36,317 bases of DNA from Prochlorococcus sp. AG-424-E20 (GCA_003213355.1 QCND01000007.1:1-36317); one strand, 5' to 3'; shown: positions 8,245-24,325, counted from the first letter of the stretch. The notes: generated by a model from the sequence alone, not told the origin. Numbers and translations: made by a program.

Positions 8245-8463
8245 ATGAGCTTTGCAAGAAAAGATAAGGTTCGCATCTTGCGTCAAGAATCATACTGGTT
8301 CAATCAAATTGGAGAAATAGTCTCTATAGATAAATCTCCATTAATGAGATACCCAGTAACTGTTAAATTTGAAAAATGTGATTTCAAAGCTTTTAGCGGT
8401 GTTGATGGTGGAGCTAATACCAGTCAATTTTCAGTGAAAGAATTAGAAGCTGCTGCAAGTTAG
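8245..8463 (+). CDS. psaE: photosystem I reaction center subunit IV
   Basis: KVRILRQESYWFNQIGEIVSIDKSP..RYPVTVKFEK. Confidence 0.95.
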   Translation: MSFARKDKVRILRQESYWFNQIGEIVSIDKSPLMRYPVTVKFEKCDFKAFSGVDGGANTSQFSVKELEAAAS

Positions 8464-8477
8464 CAGTATTAATACTT

Positions 8478-9326
8478 TTGCCAGAATTACCAGAAGTTGA
8501 GACAGTTAGAAAAGGACTTGAAAAACTTTTAAATGATTTTTATATTGAAAGAATAGAAGTATTAAAAGAAAGATCAATAGCAAGTAACGGGGGATCAAAA
8601 ACTTTCATAAATAATGTTAAAAATAGTTATTTAGGTAATTGGGAAAGAAGAGGTAAATATTTAATAGGATCACTACTTACAAAAGAAAAAATTAGCAAAG
8701 GTTTTTTAGTTGTTCACTTAAGAATGACAGGCCAATTTAAATTAGTTGCGAAAGAAGTTTTAGCATGCAAGCATACGAGAGTGAGATTTTTTGATGAGAG
8801 AGGTAGAGAACTCCGTTTTATAGACATTAGAAATTTCGGACAAATGTGGTTCGTACCCTCGTCAAAGTCAGTTCCAGAAATAGTATCTGGAATTAGAAGA
8901 TTAGGCCCAGAGCCTTTTAATGCTGATTTTAATAGTGATTATTTAGAGGAATATTTGCGAAAAAAAACTCGCTCTATTAAATCTGCATTATTAGATCAAG
9001 AAACTGTTGCTGGGGTTGGAAATATATATGCTGATGAAACACTATTTGACGCAGGGATTAATCCAAAAAAAGAGAGTAGAAATTTAAAAAGTAATGAAAT
9101 AAAAAGGCTTTGCAATAGTCTGGTAAAAATATTAAAAATAAGTATTGGAGAGGGAGGCACTACTTTTAGTGACTTTAGAGATTTAGAGGGAATCAATGGA
9201 AATTATGGCGGACAAGCCTTGGTGTATAGAAGAAGTGGTAAAGATTGTAAAAAATGTGGAGAAAAGATATTGCGAGAAAAGATCTGTGGAAGGAGCACAC
9301 ACTGGTGTCCTAATTGCCAAAAATAA
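8478..9326 (+). CDS. mutM: formamidopyrimidine-DNA glycosylase (TTG start)
   Basis: (M)PELPEVETVRKGLE N-terminus; C-terminal zinc finger CKKCG..THWCPNCQK. Confidence 0.95.
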   Translation: MPELPEVETVRKGLEKLLNDFYIERIEVLKERSIASNGGSKTFINNVKNSYLGNWERRGKYLIGSLLTKEKISKGFLVVHLRMTGQFKLVAKEVLACKHTRVRFFDERGRELRFIDIRNFGQMWFVPSSKSVPEIVSGIRRLGPEPFNADFNSDYLEEYLRKKTRSIKSALLDQETVAGVGNIYADETLFDAGINPKKESRNLKSNEIKRLCNSLVKILKISIGEGGTTFSDFRDLEGINGNYGGQALVYRRSGKDCKKCGEKILREKICGRSTHWCPNCQK

Positions 9327-9335
9327 TTTGTCATT

Positions 9336-9362
9336 AAAAAAGGGTCACTAAGGACCCTTTTT
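9336..9362 (+). terminator. terminator AAAAAGGGTCactaaGGACCCTTTTTT
   Basis: hairpin plus poly-T. Confidence 0.8.
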
Positions 9363-9371
9363 TAATATTTT

Positions 9372-9489
9372 ACCTGGCATTGAGCTATTTTCTCAGGGGG
9401 CTACCCCCCAAATATCGTCGCCGCTGATGCGTTTCACAACCGAGTTCGAGATGGATCGGAGTGGTTCCACATCGCCATGAACACCAGGA
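9372..9489 (-). rRNA. 5S ribosomal RNA
   Basis: TCCTGGTGTTCATGGCGATGTGGAACCACTCCGATCCATCTCGAACTCGG... reverse complement. Confidence 0.93.
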
Positions 9490-9579
9490 TAGTGTTATTT
9501 ATGAACCCTGAAGACTGCATAGCAATTATTAAAAAATAAAAGAGAAAGAATAAAGCAATAATTTGAGTAAAGCAAAAGA

Positions 9580-12453
<2,874 letters not shown>

Positions 12454-12757
12454 TTAAATACAATCACAAAATCAATTGTGCTCGGCTTTTACTCAAGAAT
12501 TAAACATGAATTCTAGAATTAACAATTTAGTTTTAAGGCTAAATTATAAAAACAGAATTATGCATCCATGAGATGCTTTATTCTTTCTAATCTATGCAGT
12601 TTTCAAGGTTCTACTGAAATCTCATGGAATTTATCCATGGAACCCAGCATGTTATCAACTATAAAAAGATGACAAGAAGCTAGATTCTTTTCAAATAGAC
12701 AATTCTAAGCCAAATCTACAAATTTTTCTCCAAATTAGTTATCAGGATAGTTTTCAG

Positions 12758-12830
12758 TGGAGGTAAGCGGACTCGAACCGCTGACATCCTGCTTGCAAAG
12801 CAGGCGCTCTACCAACTGAGCTATACCCCC
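12758..12830 (-). tRNA. tRNA-Ala(TGC)
   Basis: cloverleaf GGGGGTATAGCTCAGTTGGTAGAGCGCCTGCTTTGCAAGCAGG...; anticodon TGC. Confidence 0.95.
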
Positions 12831-12839
12831 AACAACGAA

Positions 12840-12913
<74 letters not shown>

Positions 12914-13081
12914 AGGAGAAACTTTGTTGGTTGTGACCTAGACAAGTTTAGGAACTGAAATCAAAGAATCAATTTTACAACCAATTCAAAAATCTGAGGT
13001 ACCGATCGACCTTAAGGTGACAGGATTGCGGCCTAAGAATAAATAACTTAGACATCACAATCAATTTATTGTCTCCCTGTT

Positions 13082-14563
<1,482 letters not shown>

Positions 14564-15211
14564 TAGTCAGGCCCTATTGTAAAAATAATTTCTACTCAGT
14601 CTGATTTGCTTCTCCCACTTAATTCAGCACTGGCGTACTGAATTGTGATTGTTGCCACCTTGGTTTTAATAAGGGTTCTAAAGAGTGCACTTAGTTTTAT
14701 CTTCGTGACTTTCCCGGATCTCAGATCCGTCGTTGCTCTAACTCTGTAACACCAAAAATCAAAGTAGAGCCGTGAAACTCTAATTCGAAATAGTGACAAA
14801 ATCATGCAACTAATTTCTTTTTGACGGGACCTCACACCTTTATCGCAATACATCTGATTCAAAAATGAAGCAGACGCGATAAAAGCGTCAGTTCCTAAAC
14901 TTTTAAGTTGTCTAGGTACAATGTTTTTGACTTAAAAAGCCAAGAACATTTTTCGATCTTTCGACCGTTTTTCAGCTTACAGCACAGAAGGGTTTAGTCT
15001 TCAAATGTTGTAAAACTCCCACCTAACTAAAAAACTTTCGTAATTTTCGCTAACTGAGTACGCTCCAGATTAACTTTTGCGCAGAAGAATATTCTAGACC
15101 CTCGAAGTACTTACTTGCAACAAAGTTGCAAATGAAATGTTTTACCTCTTACTATAAATTTTAAATGAGCAAGCCATAACTAGCTTTTAGAGATGGCAAC
15201 AGATTATCTTA

Positions 15212-16669
15212 ATGCCCGCACGTTTTAGCCAACAGAACCAAAGGGTACGCCCCAACTCAAATGAAGACAAAGTTGTTGCAAGAGCTAAAGAACATTTTGA
15301 AAAAACTCTGATTGAAATTTCTGGAGATATTGCAGGCAGTGTCGCGGCCTTAGAGCATCCAACAAAAAATGATGCTCTCAATTACGGAGAAATCTTTTTA
15401 AGGGACAACGTTCCTGTAATGATCTATCTCTTAACTCAAAAAAGATATGACATAGTCAAAAAATTCTTGACAGTAAGTCTTGATTTGCAAAGTACCACTT
15501 ATCAAACTCGCGGGGTTTTTCCAACAAGTTTTATTGAAGAAAAAGGAAAATTAATAGCAGATTATGGTCAGAGATCTATTGGAAGAATTACCTCTGCTGA
15601 TGCAAGCTTATGGTGGCCAGTACTTTGTTGGCTATATGTGAGAAAAAGTGGTGATCAAAGTTTTGGGACAAGTCAACAGGTGCAAAGAGGAGTGCAACTT
15701 CTTCTTGATTTAGTTTTGCATCCAACTTTTGAGGGAAATCCAGTTTTATTCGTACCAGATTGTTCATTTATGATCGATCGACCCATGGATGTTTGGGGAG
15801 CTCCTCTTGAGGTAGAGGTTTTGTTGCATGCATGTTTAAAAAGCTGCATTCAACTAATGGAACTAAGCAGAAAGCATCAAAAAAGTCGATTACTCGATCA
15901 GAGGCTTGTTTTAACTCGTCAGTGGGTACATGATCTTCGACAATTTCTTTTGAAGCATTATTGGGTAACAAGCAAAACGATGCAAGTTCTTAGAAGACGG
16001 CCTACAGAGCAATACGGTGAAGATCAACATCAAAATGAATTCAATGTCCAACCCCAAGTAGTCCCTTCATGGCTTCAGGATTGGCTTGAAAATAGAGGTG
16101 GATACCTTATTGGAAATATAAGGACTGGTAGGCCAGATTTTCGTTTTTACAGCTTGGGAAATTCATTAGCATGTATGTTTGGAGTACTTACAGCACCTCA
16201 ACAGAGAGCATTATTTCGTCTGGTTCTACATAACCGAGAACACCTCATGGCACAAATGCCAATGAGGATATGTCATCCTCCAATGGATATAGAAGAATGG
16301 CAAAACAAAACAGGTTCAGACCCAAAAAACTGGCCATGGAGTTATCACAATGGGGGGCATTGGCCTAGTCTTTTATGGTTTTTTGGTGCTTCTATATTGC
16401 TTCACGAAAAACGTTATCCAAAAGCTGATGTTTTACTCATGGGACAAATGAGGGCTCTTATTGAAGAATGTTATTGGAGTCAATTGAACCAACTACCAAG
16501 ACAAAAATGGGCAGAATATTTTGATGGGCCAACTGGTACTTGGGTAGGACAACAATCTAGGACTTATCAAACTTGGACTATTGTTGGTTTTTTATTGATG
16601 CATCATTTGTTAAGAGCGGAGCCTGATGATGTATTGATGCTGGACTTAGAGATAGAGGAAAAATTCTAG
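15212..16669 (+). CDS. alkaline/neutral invertase (glycoside hydrolase family 100)
   Basis: [57 protein letters not shown] motifs. Confidence 0.92.
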   Translation: MPARFSQQNQRVRPNSNEDKVVARAKEHFEKTLIEISGDIAGSVAALEHPTKNDALNYGEIFLRDNVPVMIYLLTQKRYDIVKKFLTVSLDLQSTTYQTRGVFPTSFIEEKGKLIADYGQRSIGRITSADASLWWPVLCWLYVRKSGDQSFGTSQQVQRGVQLLLDLVLHPTFEGNPVLFVPDCSFMIDRPMDVWGAPLEVEVLLHACLKSCIQLMELSRKHQKSRLLDQRLVLTRQWVHDLRQFLLKHYWVTSKTMQVLRRRPTEQYGEDQHQNEFNVQPQVVPSWLQDWLENRGGYLIGNIRTGRPDFRFYSLGNSLACMFGVLTAPQQRALFRLVLHNREHLMAQMPMRICHPPMDIEEWQNKTGSDPKNWPWSYHNGGHWPSLLWFFGASILLHEKRYPKADVLLMGQMRALIEECYWSQLNQLPRQKWAEYFDGPTGTWVGQQSRTYQTWTIVGFLLMHHLLRAEPDDVLMLDLEIEEKF

Positions 16670-17148
16670 AACAAACCTAAAGTAAGAGACTTATCAATTG
16701 GTAGGCATGCTCCTATACCTAGATACATTGTCAAAACAGTTCCAAATAAAAATAATGACATTGCAACTGGTCTTCTAAAAGGGTTAGCAAATTTATTTAC
16801 GTTTTCGATGAAAGGTAGAATCATTAGTCCTAATGGTATCAATGTCTGAAGAGCAATACCAAGTAACTTATTAGGCACAACTCTTAAAATTTGAAAAACA
16901 GGATATAAATACCATTCAGGAAGAATTTCTAATGGAGTTGCAAAAGGGTTTGCTTTATCTCCAAGGAATGCAGGATCTAAAACTGCTAAACCGACAACAC
17001 ATGCAATAGTCCCAAGAATAACTACTGGGAAGATATATAAAAGGTCATTAGGCCATGCTGGTTCACCGTAATAATTGTGTCCCATACCTTTGGCAAGTTT
17101 TGCTCTTAATTTTGTATCGGTTAAATCAGGTTTCTTAAGAGTAGACAT
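16666..17148 (-). CDS. petD: cytochrome b6-f complex subunit IV
   Basis: [42 protein letters not shown]. Confidence 0.97.
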   Translation of the reverse strand: MSTLKKPDLTDTKLRAKLAKGMGHNYYGEPAWPNDLLYIFPVVILGTIACVVGLAVLDPAFLGDKANPFATPLEILPEWYLYPVFQILRVVPNKLLGIALQTLIPLGLMILPFIENVNKFANPFRRPVAMSLFLFGTVLTMYLGIGACLPIDKSLTLGLF

Positions 17149-17201
17149 GGATTAAGAAAGGTTTAAGAAAATTAGGGATTATTTTGAATAAATAATTTTA
17201 A

Positions 17202-17858
17202 TTATAAGGGACCTGAGATTCCTTGCTTTCTAATCATTAGAAAATGCATCAACATAAATACTGCTAGTAGCCATGGCATTACAAAAGTGTGAAGACTATA
17301 AAACCTTGTCAAAGTTGACTGCCCAACACTCTCACCACCTCTAAGAAGTTCGACCATAAAATCTCCAATAACTGGAATAGCTGCTGGGACACCAGAAACA
17401 ATTTTGACTGCCCAATAACCGACTTGATCCCAAGGCAATGAATACCCTGTAACTCCAAAAGCTACTGTTATTACTGCCATAACAACTCCAGTTATCCATG
17501 TCAATTCTCTAGGTCTTTTAAATCCACCGGTCAAATAAACTCTAAAAACATGCAAAATAAGCATGAGTACCATCATTGAGGCACTCCATCTATGAACTGA
17601 TCTAATCAACCAACCAAAACTCACATCTGTCATCAAATAACTAACTGAGCTATAAGCTTCAGTTACTGTAGGTTTGTAGTAAAAAGTCATCGCGAATCCA
17701 GTCGCGAATTGAATCAAAAAACAAACCAGTGTTATGCCACCAAGACAATAAAAAATGTTGACATGTGGAGGAACGTATTTTGAAGTGACATCATCAGCGA
17801 TGTCCTGTATCTCAAGACGTTCCTGGAACCAGTCATAAACCGGTGAAGAGTTCGCCAT
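17202..17858 (-). CDS. petB: cytochrome b6
   Basis: [41 protein letters not shown]; start revised from track 17915. Confidence 0.96.
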   Translation of the reverse strand: MANSSPVYDWFQERLEIQDIADDVTSKYVPPHVNIFYCLGGITLVCFLIQFATGFAMTFYYKPTVTEAYSSVSYLMTDVSFGWLIRSVHRWSASMMVLMLILHVFRVYLTGGFKRPRELTWITGVVMAVITVAFGVTGYSLPWDQVGYWAVKIVSGVPAAIPVIGDFMVELLRGGESVGQSTLTRFYSLHTFVMPWLLAVFMLMHFLMIRKQGISGPL

Positions 17859-17927
17859 CCACTTATGCACTGTACTTTCAAATATCTTACTCGATGTGCC
17901 CCTTGGTCGCCGCAAAAGATCAATCTA

Positions 17928-19226
17928 ATGCTCTCATCTGTTAAATCTTTAACTAAGCTACTGCAAAGACTTTTTGCAGTATTAATTAGCTTTGGGATTT
18001 TATTTCAAGTCTTTACTCAGCCAGCTTATGCTCTAAATGATGGACAATTGCTTGTTATTGAGGCATGGAATCAAGTTAATGCGGGTTATTTAGATCCTAA
18101 GAAATTTGATGAAATTCAATGGAAAAAACTTCGTCAAAAAGCTCTTGAAAAGCCAATAAACAATTCTCAACAAGCTTACTCAGCTATTGAAGCAATGCTA
18201 CTTCCTCTTGGAGATCCATATACACGCTTATTGAGACCAGTTGATTACGAAGCGATGAAAAAAAGCAACATAGGTAGTGAAATCAATGGAGTTGGACTTC
18301 AACTAGGAGCTAGAAAAGAAGATGGAAATATAGTTGTAATATCTCCTCTTGAAGGCTCTCCGGCATCCGATGCAGGAATTACAAGTGGAACAATTATAAA
18401 AAAAGTCAACGGGCAATCTCCCAAACAATTAGGACTTGAAGCAACAGCAGCAAAATTGAGAGGGGAAACAGGAACAGAAGTAATCGTTGAATTAGAGCTG
18501 CCTGACAACGAAATAAAAGAAATTTCTTTAGAAAGGAGAAGTGTTGATTTAAGACCAGTTAGGACTAAGAGAATAAGAAACGAATCACATACATTTGGTT
18601 ATTTAAGAATTACACAATTTAGTGAGGGGGTTCCTGAGCAAGTCAAAGAAGCATTGGAAGAACTTTCTGGGAAAGAAATAGATGGTCTGATTTTGGACCT
18701 AAGAAATAACTCTGGAGGTCTCGTAAGTTCTGGACTCGCGGTTGCTGACGATTTCCTCAGCAATTTGCCGATTGTTGAAACAAAAAAAAGAGATTCCATA
18801 AATGATCCCATCAGTTCTGGACTAGAAACTATTTATGATGGCCCAATGGTTACTCTTGTAAATGAAGGGACAGCCAGTGCTAGTGAAATTCTTGCTGGTG
18901 CTCTTCAAGACAATAAAAGATCTGAACTCATAGGTAATAAAACATTTGGGAAGGGCCTAATACAATCTTTGACCAATCTTAGTGATGGTAGTGGTTTAGC
19001 TGTAACAGTTGCTAGCTATTTGACTCCTAGCGGAAGAGACATACAAAATCTTGGAATTGAGCCTGATCGCCTCTTAGAAATGCCAGAGCCACTTAATCCA
19101 GGCGCGGATGAAGATAGATGGCTTTTAGATGCAGAGTTGATCATGCAAGCCACCTTGGACAAAGAAAAAGTCTCAAAAGAGACTTTAGTAAAAGAAGAAC
19201 AATTTATAAGCCAAGCAATTGAATAA
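17928..19226 (+). CDS. ctpA: C-terminal processing peptidase (S41, PDZ domain)
   Basis: PDZ + GLILDLRNNSGGLV and GTASASEILAGALQDN..GNKTFGKGLIQ motifs; internal ATG preferred. Confidence 0.9.
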   Translation: MLSSVKSLTKLLQRLFAVLISFGILFQVFTQPAYALNDGQLLVIEAWNQVNAGYLDPKKFDEIQWKKLRQKALEKPINNSQQAYSAIEAMLLPLGDPYTRLLRPVDYEAMKKSNIGSEINGVGLQLGARKEDGNIVVISPLEGSPASDAGITSGTIIKKVNGQSPKQLGLEATAAKLRGETGTEVIVELELPDNEIKEISLERRSVDLRPVRTKRIRNESHTFGYLRITQFSEGVPEQVKEALEELSGKEIDGLILDLRNNSGGLVSSGLAVADDFLSNLPIVETKKRDSINDPISSGLETIYDGPMVTLVNEGTASASEILAGALQDNKRSELIGNKTFGKGLIQSLTNLSDGSGLAVTVASYLTPSGRDIQNLGIEPDRLLEMPEPLNPGADEDRWLLDAELIMQATLDKEKVSKETLVKEEQFISQAIE

Positions 19227-19229
19227 GTC

Positions 19230-20489
19230 ATGTTGTCAAGAACTTATTACGACCCTCTTCATCAATCAATCACATTAAATAGTTCCATTCCAGAGGAAAA
19301 AATGGTGATGGAATTAATAGATTCCTCCCCATTTCAAAGACTAAGAAGGATCAAACAGTTAGGTCCTGCTTACTTAACATTTCATGGTGCAGAATCAAGC
19401 AGGTTCACTCATTCTCTTGGTGTATTTCATCTGGCAAGAAGAGCAATAGATCATTTGTTAAAGGTTGATTCTGGATTAAAAGAGCATAAATTCCTTCTCT
19501 ATGGTGCTGCGCTTTTACATGACCTAGGTCATGGACCACTTAGCCACACAAGTGAAGAAGCTTTCAAAATAAAACATGAATCTTGGACCGCTAAATTAAT
19601 CAATTCAAGTCACGAAATAACTACGATACTTAATAAATATGGGAAAGGAAACGCAAAAGCAATTTCAGATTTAGTTCAATCGAGAAAAGCAGAAAAAAAA
19701 TCAATAATTTCGTTAATCAGTAGTCAACTAGACTGCGATCGACTTGATTATTTAATGCGAGATAGTTATACAACTGGGGCAAAATATGGTCAGTTAGATA
19801 TAGACCGAATAATTTCAGCAATGACAATTTCACCTGATGGAGATTTAGCAATTCACCCAAAAGGATTAATGGCAGTTGAGCATTATTTAGTTATAAGGAA
19901 TCTAATGTATAGAAGCGTATACAATCATCGATTAAATGAAGTTTGCAATTGGTTATTAGAACAAATCATAAAAACGGCAAGGAATATTGGCCCAAAAAAC
20001 TTATGGGCTGATAAAAGCATGTCTGAATGGCTTTGGAATCATGAAAAAATGAGCCTAAAAAGTTTTTTATCTAATGATGACATAGTAACTGGATACCATA
20101 TCCATAAATGGCAAGACTGTAGTTCTAAAAATCTATCAAATCTCTGTAAGCGCTTTATACATAGAAATTTATTAAAAGCACTAAATATATCATCCTTTAC
20201 TTTAGAGACAAGACTAGAGTCTCTAGCGAAAGCTAGAAAACTATCTGAAAAATATTGCATTGAGCCAGACATATCCTGTGGGTTAAGAGAACAATTAGTT
20301 AAAAGTTACCATCCTTATAAACATGGACTTCGTTTATGGGACGGAGATAAGTTACAAGCTCTAGAGAGAGTTTCACCATTAGTTGAAAGATTAATTCAGC
20401 CAAATCAATCTTCATGGTTGATTTATCCAAAAGAAATAGAAATTGAATTAAAAACAGAAATTGAGAAACTAAAAATGAAATACAATTAG
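19230..20489 (+). CDS. HD-domain phosphohydrolase (dNTPase-like)
   Basis: RFTHSLGVFHLARR, ALLHDLGHGPLSHTSE, DCDRLDYLMRDS. Confidence 0.92.
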   Translation: MLSRTYYDPLHQSITLNSSIPEEKMVMELIDSSPFQRLRRIKQLGPAYLTFHGAESSRFTHSLGVFHLARRAIDHLLKVDSGLKEHKFLLYGAALLHDLGHGPLSHTSEEAFKIKHESWTAKLINSSHEITTILNKYGKGNAKAISDLVQSRKAEKKSIISLISSQLDCDRLDYLMRDSYTTGAKYGQLDIDRIISAMTISPDGDLAIHPKGLMAVEHYLVIRNLMYRSVYNHRLNEVCNWLLEQIIKTARNIGPKNLWADKSMSEWLWNHEKMSLKSFLSNDDIVTGYHIHKWQDCSSKNLSNLCKRFIHRNLLKALNISSFTLETRLESLAKARKLSEKYCIEPDISCGLREQLVKSYHPYKHGLRLWDGDKLQALERVSPLVERLIQPNQSSWLIYPKEIEIELKTEIEKLKMKYN

Positions 20490-20491
20490 AA

Positions 20492-21139
20492 ATGAATTCA
20501 AAAAATCAAAAAATAATAATCAACATAGAGGGTAGAAACTATCCTAATTGGAAAATAGATTTGAAAAATAAATTAAAAACCCTTAAGTCAAATAATTTAG
20601 AAATAGATGCTAAAAATATCGATCTTTCATGTAAAGAAATATCAGAAATAATAGAAATTGCGAATCAATTTGATTGTAAGATTATTTGTTTTTGCTCATC
20701 ATCTCCAAAGACGATTGTAAGCTCTCAATCACTAGGTTATAAATCCCAATTTATTATTGAAAGTTCTTCAAAAAATACTTCAGATGAACATAAGAAAAAT
20801 CTAACTTTTTCAAAAACTCACTTTCATCAAGGAACTGTCAGGTCAGGCGAATATCTTGAAAGCCCTGGGGATTTGTTAATCCTTGGAGATGTTAATCCAG
20901 GGGCAAAAGTTAGCGCAGAGGGAAACATATTTATTTGGGGAAGACTACTTGGGATTGCCCATGCAGGCAGCAAAGGAAACTCTAAAGCAAAAATATCCGC
21001 ACTTCAACTTAGCCCTGTTCAACTTAGAATCGCTAAAAAAGTTGCTAGAGGGCCGAAGGAGAAGCCTCAACTTGGTCTTGCAGAGCAAGCAAGAATTGAT
21101 TCTGAAGAAATTATAATTTCCCCACTGGAGACCACATAA
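20492..21139 (+). CDS. minC: septum site-determining protein MinC
   Basis: GTVRSGEYLESPGDLLILGDVNPGAKVSAEGNIFIWGRLLGIAHAG; upstream of minD/minE. Confidence 0.93.
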   Translation: MNSKNQKIIINIEGRNYPNWKIDLKNKLKTLKSNNLEIDAKNIDLSCKEISEIIEIANQFDCKIICFCSSSPKTIVSSQSLGYKSQFIIESSSKNTSDEHKKNLTFSKTHFHQGTVRSGEYLESPGDLLILGDVNPGAKVSAEGNIFIWGRLLGIAHAGSKGNSKAKISALQLSPVQLRIAKKVARGPKEKPQLGLAEQARIDSEEIIISPLETT

Positions 21140-21302
21140 TTAGAGAACTAAAACCAGTATGGTTTTGGACAAAAAACAAGAAAAAATTACTTCATAAGTC
21201 CTTAAATATGTCTTCAAAAGCAAACCCAATGCAACCGATCTAACAATAAAGCTTTTCTCTTCATCAAAATCGAACTAAAGTTTGTCGAATCCAAGGAGGT
21301 CA

Positions 21303-22118
21303 GTGGCTATAGATACACGTGTCATTCTTATTTGCTCAGGCAAGGGTGGAGTTGGTAAGACAACCCTTACAGCTAATCTTGGCATTTCACTAGCAAGGCA
21401 GGGCTTCACCACTGCTGTTTTAGACGCAGACTTTGGTCTCAGAAATTTGGATTTACTTTTAGGTCTTGAAAATCGAATTGTATATACCGCACAAGAAGTT
21501 CTAGAGGAGGAATGCAGACTTGATCAGGCCTTAGTGAAGCACAAGCAAGAGTCCAATCTATCTTTACTTCCTGCGGGGAATCCAAGAATGCTTGATTGGT
21601 TAAAACCCGATGATATGAAGCGAATAGTAGATATGTTAAAAGAACAGTTTAATTACGTTTTAATTGACTGCCCTGCAGGAGTTGAAGATGGATTTAAAAA
21701 TGCTATGGCAGCCACTCAAGAAGCAATTGTAGTTACCAATCCTGAAGTATCAGCAGTAAGAGATGCAGACAGAGTAATTGGTTTACTTAACACAAATTCT
21801 ATTAAACCAGTCCAATTAGTTCTTAATAGAGTTAGGCCAAAGATGATGGCCAACCAAGAAATGCTTTCTATCGATGATGTAACTGATATTTTAGCTTTAC
21901 CTTTACTTGGCCTTGTACTAGAGGATGAACAGGTAATTGTAAGTACAAACCGAGGGGAGCCACTAACTTTAAATAGCGTTAATTCCCCAGCAGCTAAATG
22001 TTATTTAAATATTGCCAAGCGATTACAAGGAGAAGATATTCCACTTATTGACCCAGCAGAGGAGATTTCTGGATTTGGTGCGAAATTTAGAAGACTAATG
22101 CAAACAAAAATTTTCTAA
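21303..22118 (+). CDS. minD: septum site-determining ATPase MinD (GTG start)
   Basis: [23 protein letters not shown] aaggagg at 21292 precedes GTG 21303. Confidence 0.96.
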   Translation: MAIDTRVILICSGKGGVGKTTLTANLGISLARQGFTTAVLDADFGLRNLDLLLGLENRIVYTAQEVLEEECRLDQALVKHKQESNLSLLPAGNPRMLDWLKPDDMKRIVDMLKEQFNYVLIDCPAGVEDGFKNAMAATQEAIVVTNPEVSAVRDADRVIGLLNTNSIKPVQLVLNRVRPKMMANQEMLSIDDVTDILALPLLGLVLEDEQVIVSTNRGEPLTLNSVNSPAAKCYLNIAKRLQGEDIPLIDPAEEISGFGAKFRRLMQTKIF

Positions 22119-22122
22119 AGCA

Positions 22123-22470
22123 ATGGCAATGACACTTAGAGACATTATCAACAAGTTACTACGTAGACAACCGGCCAGCGCTAGCACCGCTAGAGAGAGG
22201 TTGCAACTTGTTCTAGCTCATGATCGATCAGATCTCAGTACAGAACTTTTAGATCAAATGAGAAAAGAAATACTTGAGGTGGTGGCAAAGTATGTAGAGA
22301 TAGATGTTGACGAAGGCGCAGTAAGTCTTGAGACAGAGGATCGCATGACCGCATTAGTTGCAAACCTACCAATAAAGAGAACCATGACTGGGCAAATCAA
22401 ACTTAAAGAGCCTAAGAATCAGTCAGAAGTAAATTCTCCAGGTACTGAAGACACAGATCAAAAATCATAA
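22123..22470 (+). CDS. minE: cell division topological specificity factor MinE
   Basis: [39 protein letters not shown]. Confidence 0.96.
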   Translation: MAMTLRDIINKLLRRQPASASTARERLQLVLAHDRSDLSTELLDQMRKEILEVVAKYVEIDVDEGAVSLETEDRMTALVANLPIKRTMTGQIKLKEPKNQSEVNSPGTEDTDQKS

Positions 22471-22595
22471 TCAATTTCAAGATGGCATTGATTTGTTAGA
22501 TGAGATCAAAAAAAAGAGATTTAAAAAAGTATTTTCAACAAATTTCTTAAATGGATTAACTTTTAGTTTACTTTTTTAGGTAGGATAAAATTAAT

Positions 22596-22667
22596 GCCGG
22601 CTTAGCTCAGCGGTAGAGCAGCGCTTTTGTAAAGCGAAGGTCATCAGTTCAAATCTGTTAGCCGGCA
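22596..22667 (+). tRNA. tRNA-Thr(TGT)
   Basis: GCCGGCTTAGCTCAGCGGTAGAGCAGCGCTTTTGTAAAGCGAAGGTCATCAGTTCAAATCTGTTAGCCGGCA; anticodon TGT. Confidence 0.95.
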
Positions 22668-22692
22668 TTTTAAAAACCACAATTAAAATGAT

Positions 22693-22851
22693 CTATTTAG
22701 ATTGACCAGAGATTATCCAAATTAAAAAAGCTGCAATAAATAGGTTGAAAAATTTAAATTGAAAAATCCAATCAAAACTCATTATGGGGACTCTGAAAAG
22801 CCACCAAAAAATAGATTGCACTAACAAAACTATGAATAACAGATAAATCAT
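22693..22851 (-). CDS. small hydrophobic membrane protein (52 aa)
   Basis: MIYLLFIVLLVQSIFWWLFRVPIMSFDWIFQFKFFNLFIAAFLIWIISGQSK; two TM-like segments; below track length cutoff. Confidence 0.6.
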   Translation of the reverse strand: MIYLLFIVLLVQSIFWWLFRVPIMSFDWIFQFKFFNLFIAAFLIWIISGQSK

Positions 22852-22860
22852 TCGTTACTT

Positions 22861-23436
22861 TTATTTCAAAACAACTGAACCAGGCCTTAACAAATTCCAC
22901 TCTCCATTTTTCCATTCAACAACTGTGCTTGCCATGCCAGAAGAACTTGGCCAAGGAATAGGAGCCAGTATTGGAATACCAGGGAATTGAATGGAAGCTT
23001 CCATCGCATCTTTAACAGGTGCTTCTCCAGAAATGTTTGCACTTGTAGTTGCAAGAGGACCAGTTTGCATAAGCAAATCTCTAGCAAGTCTTAGTGCGGG
23101 GACTCTAAAACCAACAGCATTTGAATTACCATTCAAATGCTTAGAAAAATTTCCTATTGTTGGCAAAACCATTGTTAATGCTCCAGGCCAATAGATTTTT
23201 GCCAATTTCAAGCTTTCCTCCAAAGCACAAGGATGAACAAATTCAAACAAATCATCCAAGCAACCTCCCATTAATATAAGTGGCTTACTTGAAGGCCTTT
23301 TCTTAATAGTCCAAATTTTTTTTGAGTATTTTGGGTATGAACAAATTGCTGGCAAAGTATCAGTAGGGAATAAAGCTAAAGAGCCTTTTTTCAACTTTAA
23401 AGCCAAGTCAAAGATTCCAAGTTGCTGAGTAATCAT
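22861..23436 (-). CDS. Sua5/YciO/YrdC family protein (threonylcarbamoyl-AMP synthase)
   Basis: FPTDTLPAICSYP...KKRPSSKPLILMG, TSANISGEAP; internal ATG removes the prmC overlap. Confidence 0.9.
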   Translation of the reverse strand: MITQQLGIFDLALKLKKGSLALFPTDTLPAICSYPKYSKKIWTIKKRPSSKPLILMGGCLDDLFEFVHPCALEESLKLAKIYWPGALTMVLPTIGNFSKHLNGNSNAVGFRVPALRLARDLLMQTGPLATTSANISGEAPVKDAMEASIQFPGIPILAPIPWPSSSGMASTVVEWKNGEWNLLRPGSVVLK

Positions 23437-23437
23437 T

Positions 23438-24307
23438 TCATTTTCTACGACAAATTGCATAACGCTTGATTCCACTTAAATCTGTTTCAAAAGAAACTTC
23501 CTCCATTCCAATATTCTTCATAAAACTAGTTATCTTTTCGCTTTGATCATAATGATGTTCAAGAATCAACCAACCTCCTTTGGCAAGTCCATTTAATGCT
23601 CCAAGGATGATTTTCCTAGAAGCATTCATTCCATCCTCTCCACCATCCAAAGCAAGAAATGGCTCATGGTTTTTAACAACTGGTTCTAACTCTTCAATTA
23701 AATCGGAGGGTATATAAGGAGGATTGCTTAAAACCAAATCAAATCTTCCCCTCCATCTTTTCAAAGGTTCCCACCAATCACCCAAAGAAAATCTCACATT
23801 CGCATTTGGCACAATAGATTTTAAATTTCTTTTTGCTAGTTCTAATGCCTCATTACTAATATCAGCTGCGTGTCCATTCCAATTAGGAAGAGATTTAGCT
23901 AAAGATACTGCAATAGCTCCAGAGCCTGTACCAAGATCAGCCCATCTTCCAGAATCAAAATTAGTAATTTTTTTCAAAGCAATATCAATCAAAAATTCTG
24001 TTTCTTGCCTAGGGATCAAAGCATCTGCTGAAACCTCTAACTCAACATCTCTCCAAGGGCACTTAGAAATCAAATACTGAAGTGGGGTTTGATATTTTAA
24101 ATGAGAATTCCAAATAAATTCTAATTCATCAGTTGAGATATCTAAGGAAATAAACTTCTCAGGATTCAAAATAATGCTTTGCAATTTAGCCCAAGAGACT
24201 CCAGCAGCCATATCCAAAAGCCAATCAAAATCAACTTTCCTACCGCCCATCAATATCATTTTTTTTCTCCATTTAAGAAAAGCTTCACCTGGAATGGATT
24301 TAAACAT
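23438..24307 (-). CDS. prmC: peptide chain release factor N5-glutamine methyltransferase
   Basis: ADLGTGSGAIAVSLAK, LVLSNPPYIPS. Confidence 0.93.
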   Translation of the reverse strand: MFKSIPGEAFLKWRKKMILMGGRKVDFDWLLDMAAGVSWAKLQSIILNPEKFISLDISTDELEFIWNSHLKYQTPLQYLISKCPWRDVELEVSADALIPRQETEFLIDIALKKITNFDSGRWADLGTGSGAIAVSLAKSLPNWNGHAADISNEALELAKRNLKSIVPNANVRFSLGDWWEPLKRWRGRFDLVLSNPPYIPSDLIEELEPVVKNHEPFLALDGGEDGMNASRKIILGALNGLAKGGWLILEHHYDQSEKITSFMKNIGMEEVSFETDLSGIKRYAICRRK

Positions 24308-24325
24308 ATTAGATTCTTAATTTCC

